A stretch of DNA of 64,000 nt from Prorocentrum cordatum (lineage: Eukaryota; Sar; Dinophyceae; Prorocentrales; Prorocentraceae). The notes under the pieces are model-generated. The model was not told where the DNA came from. It ran no database searches and saw only the letters and a list, made by a program, of their open reading frames with translations. The number at the start of each line of letters is the position of its first letter. Position 1 is the stretch's first letter. The translations under genes were made by a program, and so were the position numbers. The stretch is taken from contig CAUYUJ010019281.1 in assembly GCA_963575745.1 (NCBI GenBank), forward strand, positions 1,589,139 through 1,653,138, given 5' to 3'. Positions 11,509-21,789 of this stretch are shown one piece after another.

Positions 11509-14500
11509 CGTCGTACGCGCCCGTTGGAGCGGCCAGTTGGAACGTCAGAATGATGGATGATGCTACTGCTCTATCTGCTCTTCCTTACTTGCGTGAGCTT
11601 GGGGTGCAACTCGTCGGGCTTCAGCAGTGCCAGTTCCTCAGGTGTGGGCTGGTTTCCACTATCGTTGCTCGTCTGAGGTGAAGCTCGATAGCGGTTCGAC
11701 GGAGGGCAAAGCAGGCGTTCTATTCTCACCAACTCTTAGTTCCTGTTTCTTGGGGCGCGCTGTTGGTAGACGATTTGTTGTCTGTGCCTTTCGTGGGCCA
11801 GGAGTGGGCGCATTCATCTATGCCAGCGTTTATCTTCCTCAGCAAGGCTTCTATGGGACAACGTCTGAGGGGTATCAGGCCACGTTCCAGTTGTGCCAGA
11901 ACGTTATTCTTGAGTTCTCTCGTGCTGCTGTGCGCATGCGTCAAAAGTATAGTAGTCGTGATGTTGTTGTGTGCGCCGACGCCAATTTTCAAGTGCAGCC
12001 TCACGTTGAGAACGATCGGCTTCGTATCTCTGGGGGTGGTGTGCATCAGCGCACTGCGAGGGAGGAGGAGGGTTTTGGCAGGAAGGCGTTGCAGGGTGCA
12101 TGTGCGCGTGCTTGGTGTATCTGTATGGCTCAGCTACGTCTGAAGCTGATTAACACATTCCTGGATCGTGAGTTTACCTGGTGTGGTGGTGGGGCTAGGA
12201 CTAAACATGTCATTGATTATGTTGCGTGTCCTGTGGCTTGGGAGACACCTGTTATGTGTTCGAAGCTGCACGTCATGTATGCGCATCCTCCTGGCTCTCG
12301 TGACACGGAATGGAGTGACCACAAGATGATATGTTTCGACCTCCCTTGTTCGCTGCAGGGGAAGTCCTCTGGTAGGACGAAGGCCACTGGCAGTCGATCG
12401 TTCGCCTCGTGGTTTGTGCAGGAGGGTAAGGAGGTGAAACAGCGCAGGGAGTTTGATCTGGCTGTAACGCAGGTTGCTTGGGGGAAGTCGGGCGGGGGGA
12501 GTGGTCGACATGGTAACGTGAAAACCAGTACTGCACGGAGGGGTCCGAGGGCAAGGTGCTTTGGCGTACTAGGTGGAAATCCATTTCTCTAGCTGACCTG
12601 GAATCACGATTGAAGGAGGGAGCTACTGCCGATAAACGCTGCTTTGGGTTTAAATCGGTTTCGCTCGTCCCGAAGTTGGCGCAGGATGAGGCTCAGGTGA
12701 AAGAGGCCCACTACAGGGTTCACAAGCTCTGGAAATCTGGTCAAATCGATGAGGCCACGTTCAAGGATAGTCGTCGTCGTTGGAATCGTGTTCGAAGGCA
12801 GTTCAAGAAACGTCTACTTCTTTATCGTTATCGGGATGGGGTCAAGACTAAGACTGTTACTAACTCTATGGTGATTGTGTGAGGATCGCAGTAAGTGGAA
12901 GGAGGATATGACGAGGGTAGTCAGGGCTTAGTACTCTAAGTCGGATCGTTTTGCTATGAACTTGGCGACCCTGGAGCAGCTTCGGGTTCAAGCTGATGTG
13001 GCACGCGCGTGCAGCACTCACACTTCTCCTCCTATTACCATGCATGTTTTCTGTCGTGCTCGTTCGAGGCTTCGGGAAGGCAAAGCTGTAGGTGCTGACG
13101 GGATCAGTGCACGCATGTTACGCTCTCTGTCCTGGGAAGCCCTACGTGTGGTGGTTGATTGTTTCCAGCGGCGCTTCTGGCGACTGGCGGAGGCACCTGA
13201 ATCTTGGAAGTTCATTCGTGCGTCTATTATGTTGAAGAATGGGAAGGAAAAGAAGTTTGATGAGAGCCGTACTCTTGCTGTGAACTCGGTGGTTATCACA
13301 TGGTACATGGGCTGCTTGTGTATACTACTCCATTCGCACTTGGTGGCTATTGCTCCTGCTGTTGCTCCGTCTCTGTGCATGTATGGTTTCCAGCAGGGTC
13401 GTAAGACACATGAGGTGACGTCGGGACTAGAAAAAATGTGTAGGCATGCCAGGTTGTGCGGGAAGGAGGAGAATGTCGTATTTGCTTCATTGGGTGTTGC
13501 CACTGCGTTTGATTCACTCACTGTCCAAGTTGCATCATCTACGCTTGAGCGTTTGGGTGTGGATGTTGAGCTTCGGTATGGTCTTATTGAGAATTCTGTC
13601 GGCAATGAGGCTGTCTTCCAATTTGAAGGTGTCTGCACTGACACTCTCCCTTGGACGGCGTGTGTCAAGACGAGTTCCAACGAAGGACCTGACCTGTGGA
13701 CAGCTCAATCCTTGGTCATGTTCGCTGACATTACCTCTGCTTGGGCGAGAGACGCTGCGGGGGTCAGGCTCTCCAGCGAGGCTGGAGGCATTGTTGTGAG
13801 TCACTTCGTATGGGCTGACAATGTGCTGCTTACGGCTGCAGATCGCCCCACCTTGGCTACTATGATTTTGCAGTTGACGTGGGCTCTCCATGATCATGGT
13901 TTTCGTTGGAAGCAGGGTAGGTCTCGAGTTCATGGACGTGGGCGCCACCGCCGGCGTGACGGAGCCTTTCATGGTGACGTTGTTCCCGCCAGGTATTACT
14001 ACAGAGACCAATGCTAAACTCCCTGCCAGCGTTACTATTCCGCAGGTTGATGAGATCGTTGTGCTGGGGACGTTGATTGCGAGGAAATTCAAGGACCATG
14101 ATGATGTACGATATCGAATGGGTAAGGCTGTGCGCGATTTCTGGAATGATCGTTGTTTCTACACCTCGAGGAGGATTGATTGGAAGAACAAATTTAAACG
14201 ATACGAGTCGAGAGTCAGGTCTAAGTTTCTCTTTGGTCTGGAAGGTGCCACGGTAGATAGTTCCATGATTGCATTCATCCACAAGGAGGAGGGGAAGATG
14301 CTGAGTAGGATGACTTGGAGAGCTAAGAGGGAGGAGGAGGGTTGGGCAGTGTTCATGTCACGCATGTACAAAAGAGGGAGGCAAGCTTTGTGTGACTCTG
14401 GCAGACCGTCGTTGGCACAAGTCTTCTTGCACCGACAGTGGAGATGGGCCAAAGATATTGCTCTGTCTTGTCTTGGCAGGGACTGTGGTGACTCGGAGGA

Positions 14501-17054
14501 GGCTTCTGTTGTGGGTGGCTCGCAGCATGTCCCGTCTCCTGCGTACGCTCCTGGTACTTCTGCTGGTAATACTACGCCTTCTGAGCCCATGAACCGCCGA
14601 AAAAGAAAGACGGTGTGCATGAATGAGGCTAAACGTCAGAGGACCCCACTTTCCCAGAACACCGTGAGGCACAGAGACAGGTTTGAGGACCCAACCCGCT
14701 TCTACAATCAGCCCACGGTGGTGGACATGGGCACTGCGGTCAACGGCTACCTGCAGGCACGCTTGTCCATGTTGCACGGAGGAGGGGAGTGGGAATCCAG
14801 GCAGGATCTCGTGTTGTCTCTGGGCAGTCAGGCTGGACGTGCGGGGACTCGTGCGAGGACTGGCCGCGTCCCGATTGGCACGCGCCCATGGAGAACACCA
14901 TTCGAGCTTGTGGGAGGAAAATACTGGTACCATGTTCTTGAACGGACGGAGGCGGCCTGGGTCAAATTTGCTCGGGAAGTTTTTATGCTACTCCAGGTTC
15001 CTGGCGTTTCTGATTTTCTGGTACTCAAAGATCCTGTTCCTTGGAAGCCTAAGGAGGAGAGGGAGGAGGAGATGCTTTCGGAGGTGCTCAGCAGAAAGGA
15101 GGAGGAGGTGTCTAAACGGTATGCTAAGATATTGGAGGATTACACGGAGTGGGAGTTCCAGACAGGTAAGCTCGCCGTTGAACTGCGGGGTGACTCTCAA
15201 TGAGTTGCGCGGTGGATTCAAGGTCTTTACTTTACTGCTAATGTGAATTACGACAGAATTGTGGGTAGTATTCAGAATACTTTAGACACTCCAGCTAAGA
15301 GCTGTGGGGTGCAGGCGGCCTCTCTTGGGAGACACATCTTCAAGTGGGTGTACAGAGAAGACAATACTGCTGCGGATGAGTTAACACACAGAGCTCGGCA
15401 TGGAGTTTGTGAAACACGTTTTAGGCATGATTTCCTATCCCTTGATATAGCTAACGCTATTATGATCGAGGCTATTCGGGGAAGCTTCGATGGTGGAAGA
15501 TCCTATCTGGGCGTAGGCTGCGGCTGGCAGATTGATATTCATGTGTGCTCCTCTTCTGTTGACGGTTATCCTGTCCTTCTCCCGAGTGGAATGTGGGAGT
15601 CCAATGTGGCTTCATCCTCTTTCCTTCTCCCCCCGTCGAGCACTGGACGCCGGCGGTAAACCGACAACTTACCGCCGAGGGATTCGTAGAGCTTCCTTGC
15701 TATATACCATCTCCAAAGAATTAGCAGAGTACGAGTAGTTGTTCAGCCCGAGCGCTAATAGCAGACTGATTGCAACCGTCTAGATATATTCAACTAGCAA
15801 CAGCTGTCAAGAAAGATCGTACAATACGAATACTTTTGCAGACCTAGCTCGAGTAGTGGACCGAGTTCAGACCTCTAGATGCTGCAGACAACCGCGTCTG
15901 ATGATTCTGAATCAGTTACTGCGCGTACCAGCTCTGTAACTCACCTACAGCTCGAGTTAAGTATAGAAAACTGATAATATCTGTCAAGCGAATCGGTAGA
16001 ATACGAATAGTTTCGCAGATCTGGCTCAAGTAGTAGATCGAGTTCAGACCTCTAGATGCTTCAAACGACCCCGTCGGATGATTATGAATCGGTTTCTGTG
16101 CGTACCAGTTCTGTAGCTCATCTACAGCTGGAGTTCAGTACAAATACCGACGTCATCTGTCAATAAATTCAGTAAAACCAGTAAGAATACGAATAGGTTC
16201 GCAGACCTAGCTCAAGTAATAGACCGAGTTCAGGCCTCTAGATGCTTCAGACTACCGCGTCTAATGATTCTGAATCAGTTTCTATGCGTACCAGCTCTAT
16301 CGCTCTTCTACAGCTCGAGTTAAGTACAAAAGACCAACAGCATATGTCAACACTATCGATCGAATACGAATAGTTTTGCAGACCCAGCTCGAATAGCAGA
16401 TTTCAGACATCTAGATGCTTCAGATGAACGCGCCTGGTGATTATAGATCAGTTTCTGTGCGTAACAGCTCTGTAGCTTCCTTACAGCCCGAGTAAAATAC
16501 AGAAAACTGAAAAGTATCTGTCAGGATGCCTCGAAGAATATAAATACTCTCGCGGACCTAGCTCGAGTAGCAGACTGATTTCAGACCTCTGGATGCAACA
16601 GACGAACGCGCCTGATGATTCTGAACCAGTTTCTGTAAGTACCAGCTCCGTAGCTCCCCTACAGCTCGAGTTAAGTACATAAAACCGACAGCACCTGTCA
16701 AGATGACTCGAAACAGCCGTTCCCGCAGCGACTTTTTTCTTGCAGCAAAAGGTACCCGACCGAGCTGATATTAAGACGGCGAGCGGGCATAAGATCGAAA
16801 ATGGTGGGAAAAAATACTAGAGCTCTAACGAATTGTTGAATTTCGAGAACAAAATTTTGAACCGACCAAAAGTCAGCAAAAGGTCCGTCGAGATTTTCTT
16901 GCCAGCTAGCTCTCCAGCGCCCCGGAATGACTTTTAAGCTTCCAGCAACTAGCTAAGGGAAGCTCTACGAGTTACAATCACTGCTGCTGAGTTAGAGTCT
17001 GCCCGACAACTCCTTCTGGAAGTGGAGGACTGCCTGCGCTTGGCTGGTTATTAG
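11499..17054 (+). pseudogene. LINE C ORF2: endonuclease, RT, permuted RNase H (broken)
   Basis: The frame opens at 11499 without an ATG before the endonuclease motif ASWNVRM. The QE motif reads LQQCQ, so the catalytic Glu is lost. Later endonuclease motifs (VVVCADANF, HVIDYV, WSDH) are kept. In the RT, motif A has Asp changed to Gly (SLGVATAFD); motif B is KTSSNEGP and motif C WADN. GDSQ is followed by TGA (15202-15204) where B has Cys. EDNTAAD and FDGGRS follow at 15350-15500. The final motif AELESARQLLLEV lies beyond the inserted element, at 16985-17030. Several frameshifts separate the pieces (near 11600, 12560, 12900 and 13910). Confidence 0.85.
15644..16973 (-). mobile_element. H1: Helentron-like element inserted in LINE C
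   Basis: On the plus strand the copy starts at TGGACGCCGGCGG, goes through the terminal hairpin (15651-15680), the motif ATTCGTAGAGCTTCC, five ~175-186-bp tandem units (15780-16700), a conserved unique block (CGACTTTTTTCTTGC to CCCCGGAAT) and GGAAGCTCTACGAGTT. Compared with LINE B, the insertion is flanked by AC on both sides (15642-15643 and 16974-16975), so any target duplication is at most 2 bp. No protein is encoded. Confidence 0.78.
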
Positions 17055-17090
17055 GCCCTGCGGTGGCGACACGCAATACGCAAAAACCGA

Positions 17091-17411
17091 GGTTGACGGG
17101 TTTCCGCCTGCTCCCAGTGATAAGACAGCTGGGAGCACGACGCTCGCGCAGCTCTGCAGAAGCGTCTCGCGCACCCTGGAGTCACGCGTATTAGGAAACG
17201 CTAGGGGGCCACGCTCTCTGACACGCTGCCGTCACCCGCAAGCCGCTGCAACAAGATTGGACAACCGCGCGCGGGAGTGCGACGCTACACGCGCACACTA
17301 GGAAGCCACGCCCCCAGACCCGCTGCCGGCACCGGCAAGCCGCTGCGGCGTGGGCAACCGCGCGTGGGGGTGCGGCTGTAGACGCGCACGCGCCGGCTTC
17401 TTCTCTAGCAA
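17091..17411. repeat. Hairpin half-site and GC-rich gamma repeat
   Basis: 17091-17112 is GGTTGACGGGTTTCCGCC and CCCAGT, the hairpin half that follows LINE C's 3' end. After it comes GC-rich sequence with two copies of a motif like CACGCxxxTAGGAAxCxC and CGCTGCCGxCACCxGCAAGCC. It is related to 18165-18770. No gene is supported. Confidence 0.5.
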
Positions 17412-18138
17412 CTGGGAGCCGGCGGTAAACCGTCAACCAGGTTACCGCTGGGAGCCTCGTAGAGCTCGTTTCCACGCAGCGCTGGTCGTAACACACGAAG
17501 GAAGCTTTCTCAAGCGTAAGCTGGAAAACCTAGAAAACCACGTTTTGCGGTTTTTATCGAAAGTTGGTTCCTTCAAGTGTTTTGATAGAAATATTACAAT
17601 TATCGACCTGGGAATTTTGCTGGCAGACGCGGCATAGCCCACTACAGGTGCGAAAAATATAGCTCTCGAAACAAATTTCAAAATCTCTCACAATCTTCGA
17701 AAAACCAACCCCATGTTGACACATTGTCCGCCGGGGCCGGGTCGGCCAACTAGGAGCCAGCGGTAAACAGTCAACCAGATTACCGCCGGGGCCCTCGTAG
17801 AGCTGGAGACACAATCAGTTTCCAGATAACAGTAAAAGGAAATTCGTTACTATGACTTTAGGAACTGAAGAAACGTTTCTTTTCGGGTTTTACAGAACGT
17901 CGATTCCTCCTAGTCTTTTGATCGAAATAGTCAACCTAGAGCCCTGGAAATTGCATCATCGAACGCGCCATGATCCACTGCAGAGAATGAAATCTGAATT
18001 CCGGAAACGATTTTCAAAATCTCTCTGAATCTCCGAAAAACCGACCACCACATTGTCCGTCCGGGCCGGATCGGCCAACTAGCTCCACCCCGCGCCGGAA
18101 TTCCTGTAGCTCATCGATGCCGACGAGCTCTACGAGGT
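17412..18138 (-). mobile_element. Two nested beta-type Helentron-like elements
   Basis: Hairpin ends lie at 17412-17450 (GGCGGTAAACCGTCAACC) and 17752-17785. The second copy ends at a 5' end motif (GAGCTCTACGAGGTA, 18124-18138) and is complete at about 390 bp. The first is cut short by the second. The conserved body (GGCAGACGCGGCATAGCCCA) is present in the first. Confidence 0.6.
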
Positions 18139-18800
18139 ACCATATGGAGCCTAACCAAGAAGCTTTCGGGCAGAACGCTGGCGAAGTTCTGCGGAAGCAC
18201 GTCGCGCACCCTGGAACCACGCGTATTAGGAACGCCAAGAAGGCACGCCCCCGGACACGCACGGAGTCTGAAGCAACCTCCTGCTACATTGTCCGGTCGG
18301 ATCCAGAGCTTGGAAACGGCGTTTTCCGGAGCTCTGCGGAAACGCTTTGCGCGCCCTGGAGCCACGCGCATTGGGAATCGCAAGAAAAACACGCCCCTTC
18401 GAACTCAAGCAGATCTCTGCGGCGGTCCTGGACCGGCGAGCGCGGGAGTTTGGCCCTCGACCACCTTCCGGCCTCTCGAACCCTTCTGCTGCGAGCAGCT
18501 ATCCGGGAACAACCCTATGTAGCCCAACCAAGGAGCTATCCAGGAGCAGCGCTCAGAGAGCTCTGGAAGCGCGTCGCACTCTGGAGCCACGCGCACTGGG
18601 AACCACTAGGAAGCCACGCCCCCGGACTCGCTCGGAACTCACGCAGATCTCCGGCGATTTTGGACTGGCGAGCGTGGAGGTTGGGCCCTCATTCACCACC
18701 TTCGGATTTCTCCCTGGAACCCCTCTGCTGCAAGCAGCAATCCGGGAATATTACTAGTAATGAAAATACGCCGTAGCCCAATCAAAAGGATATCCGGGAG
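18139..18800. repeat. GC-rich gamma repeat array
   Basis: Three imperfect copies of a roughly 190-bp unit are seen, marked by CACGCGxATTxGGAA at 18218, 18366 and 18591 and by CTGCTGCxAGCAG at 18485 and 18723. Open frames across it are long on both strands because the sequence is GC-rich; none resembles a known protein. Confidence 0.5.
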
Positions 18801-20037
18801 CACGACGTGACAAATTTGGGTCGGTTTCGCAGATTCGAAAGATATTTAACAATTCATTTTTAAGAAAGCAGATTTTTACTCCGAGCATGAGTGTCGAAAG
18901 TTTCTTCTGCGAGCAGATCAGCTCTCTCGAGAGAGTTTTACTATCCAAACATTTGGAGCAACCAACATCACGTTGACACCGAAAAATTGAAATTCGACGT
19001 TTTTCTAGACATGCACCGAGAAGCTGTCTGCGTTGAATCTGAGCACTCTTACGCGTGCAAGGAGCTCTACGAGGTTCCCGGCGGTGACCAGGTTGACGGT
19101 TCACCGCCGGCGCCATACCTCGTAGAGCTCTTCGGCAAGATGAGCTAAGAGGAATTCGGCGCAGGTTGGAGCTAGTACCTCGTAGGGCTCTCCGGCAGGA
19201 AGCTAAGAGGAATTCGGGCGCAGGGTGGAGCTAGTACCTCGTAGAGCTCTTCGTTATCGATGAACTAGAGGAATTCCGGCGCGGGGCGGAGCTAGTCGGT
19301 CGATCCGACCAGAAGAGACAAAGTGGTAACTGTTGGTCGGTTTTGCTAGTATGTGAAAGATATTTGACAATTCATTTCGAAGAAGCAGATTTTTACGCCG
19401 AGCACTGGTATATAAAATTTGTCCCCAGAGCAGCTCAGCTCTCTAGAACCAGTTTTACTATCGAAACATTAGGGGCAACCGACATCAAGTTCGTTCACAC
19501 AGAAAAATGTAAAGTCGACGATTCCTTAGAAATGCTCCGATAAGCTGTCTGTTTTGAATATAGGCACTCTTGCGCGTGGAGGGAGCTCTACGAGTTCCCG
19601 GCAGTGACCAGGTTGACGGTTTACCGCCGGCGCCAGTACCTCGTAGAGCTCTTCGTTATCGATGAGCTACGAGGAATTCCGGCGCGGGCTGGAGCTAGTT
19701 GGCCAATCCGACCAGAAAGGACAATGTGGCAACTTTGGGTGGGTCTTGCTAATTTTTGAAAGATAGTTAACCATTCATTTTGAGAAAGCAGATTTTTACT
19801 CCGAGCATTAGTCTATAAACTTCCTTCTGCGAGCAGCTAAGCTCTCTGGAGAGAGTTTTACTATCCAAAGATTTGGAGGAACCGACATCATGTTGACACC
19901 GAAAAATGAAAATTCGGGTTTTTTCTAGAAATGTTCCGAGAAGCTGTCTGCTTTACATCTGAGCTCCTACGCGTGCAAGGAGCTCTACGAGGTTCCCGGC
20001 GTTGACCAGGTTGACGGTTCACCGCCGGCGCCAGTTG
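18801..20037 (+). mobile_element. Head-to-tail array of beta-type Helentron-like elements
   Basis: Three plus-strand copies end in terminal hairpins at about 19080-19115, 19595-19637 and 19995-20037. At 19115-19118 and 19634-19640 the 3' end (CCAT or CCAGT) is followed directly by the next 5' end ACCTCGTAGAGC. Between 19117 and 19290 three partial 5' ends of 60-75 bp are stacked in tandem. Confidence 0.65.
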
Positions 20038-20370
20038 GCAGACCCGACCTTAAGAGACAATGTGATAACTTGGGGTCGTTTTTTCTATCTTTGTGCAAAA
20101 TTTGAAAATTCGTTTTAAGGACTGGTATTTTTCTCACGTGTAGTGGGTTATGCCGCGGATGCCAGTGAAATTCTCAGGTCCGTAGATGCAATATTACTAT
20201 CTCAACACTTGAGGGAACCGACTCTGTTCCGAGTCATCCTGACACGCGTTAACGGTGTTTGGTACTTAACTCGAGATTCGGGAAGCTACAGAGCTCGTGC
20301 TCAGAAGCCTAGTCGGAATCATCAAACGCATTAGTCTGTTGCATCCAGAAGGCTGAACTCGGTCTGCTAC
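20038..20370 (+). repeat. Repeat fragments
   Basis: A beta-type body fragment (GTGGGTTATGCCGCGGATGCC) is followed by one inverted ~180-bp unit fragment. No gene is seen. Confidence 0.45.
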
Positions 20371-21608
20371 TGGGCGCCGGCGGTAAACCGTCAACCTTTC
20401 TTACCGCTGGGGGACTCGTAGAGCTTCCTGACCATATATTATGTCCAAAGAATTAGCAGAGAAAGAATAGTTTTTCTGCCCGAGCGCTGATAGCAGACTG
20501 ATCTCAGGCGTCTAGTGATATCCCATTGCTGTGCTGAACAGTTCTATAGCTCATCTGCAGCGTGTAGAAAATACCATTAGGGAGAAAATAGCAGAGAACG
20601 AATCCGTGCTTGGCGTCTGCGCTCACAACAGAGCCAAACCAAGCGTCTAGATGCTTCGCGCCTCGTGATGTCCTTCTGATTTTTCGGCCGAGGAGCTCTC
20701 GAGCTGCTCTGCAGCTCGAGTTCAGTGAAGAAAAAACATCATTTGGAAAAAAAATCGGTCGAATACGAATAGCTGTGTGAACCTAGCTCGGGTAGCAGAC
20801 CGAGTTCAAACCTCTCGAAACAACAGACGAACGTCCCTAATGCTTCTGGATCCGTTTCTGTGCGTACCAGCTCTGTAGCTCTCCTACAGCCCGAATTCAA
20901 TACAAAAGATGGACAACATCTGTCAAGATGACTCGAAGAATACGAATAGCTTTGCGGACCTAGCCCTAGTAGCAGACCGAGTTCAGACCTCTGGATGCAA
21001 CAGACGAACGCGCCTGATTATTCTGCATCGGTTTCTGTGCGCATCAGCTCTGTAGCTCCCCTTGAGCTCGAGTTAAGTACAGAAAACCGACAGTCCCTGT
21101 CGAGATGACTGGAGCGATACGAATAGTTTTGCGGACCTAGCTCGAGTAGCAGACCGATTTCAGACCTCTGCATGCGACAGGCGGACGCGCCTGATGTCTC
21201 CGAATCGGTTTCTGTAATTACCAGCCCTGTAGCCCCCCTACAGCCCGAGTTAAGTACAGAAAACCGACAGCACCTCTCAAGATGACTCGAACAATACGAA
21301 TAGTTTCGCGCACCTAGCTCGAGCAGTCGACCGAGCTCAGACCTCTGGATGCAACCGACAAACGCGCCCGATGATTCTGAACCGGTTTCTGTAAATCAGC
21401 TCTGTAGCTCTCCTATAGCTCGAGTTAAGTACAGAAAACCGTCGACGCGTGTCAAGATGATTCGAAAAGGCCGATCCCGCCGGGATGCTTTTTGGCAGTA
21501 ATATCTACCCGATCGAGCTGAGATTAAGACGGCGAGCGGGAATAAGATCGAACATCACGGGAAAAAATACTAGAGCTCAAACGAATTGAGGAATTTCGAG
21601 AACATAAC
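20371..21608 (-). mobile_element. H2: Helentron-like element with ~180-bp units
   Basis: The copy has a terminal hairpin of the CTTTCTT-loop type (20374-20410), GACTCGTAGAGCTTCC, several ~180-bp units and the conserved block AAGACGGCGAGCGGGAATAA. It is cut at 21608 by the beta hairpin that hosts LINE D2. Its hairpin is an unoccupied copy of the LINE E target. Confidence 0.65.
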
Positions 21609-21653
21609 TGGCGCCGGCGGTGAACCGTCAATCTGGTCTGCGGTGTCTGCGTT

Positions 21654-21683
21654 GGCCAATTCGAGCTCCCAAGGGAGCAGGCC
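21654..21683 (-). other. 3' terminal hairpin of LINE D2
   Basis: Outer GGCC/GGCC and inner GCTCCC/GGGAGC stems lie around a 2-nt loop, about 17 nt from the 3' end. Counterparts are at 32006-32035 (N2), 44677-44708 (N1), 48739-48768 (D) and 55327-55356 (F). Confidence 0.65.
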
Positions 21684-21789
21684 AGGACACAGAGAATACT
21701 GACAGCGAAGCTGTACAGAGGCAGCAAAGCTGAAAGATAAAAGCGGCAAGATTATGCAGCGAAGCTGTAAAAGACGTGTGATATCTACA

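Larger units (their letters stand above)
10541..17090 (+). mobile_element. LINE C, 5'-truncated, interrupted by a Helentron-like element
   Basis: LINE C begins inside ORF1 at the junction with B and runs to 15643, is interrupted by the 1330-bp element at 15644-16973, and resumes at 16974 with the last RNase H motif, a stop at 17052-17054 and a short 3' UTR. The 3' tail (ACGCAATACGCAAAAACC) abuts GGTTGACGG, half of the hairpin target. Comparison with LINE B shows the uninterrupted sequence. Confidence 0.85.

Noticed and set aside
6640-15643. Twin-priming inversion of a single LINE
   Set aside because: Both arms contain the same RT and RNase H region, whereas twin priming gives non-overlapping parts.
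15780-16700. CRISPR-like or microsatellite interpretation of the ~180-bp units
   Set aside because: Units are long, contiguous and diverged without spacers.
18117-18776. A 219-codon plus-strand frame
   Set aside because: It lies wholly within the GC-rich gamma repeat, its composition follows the repeat, and other frames are equally open.
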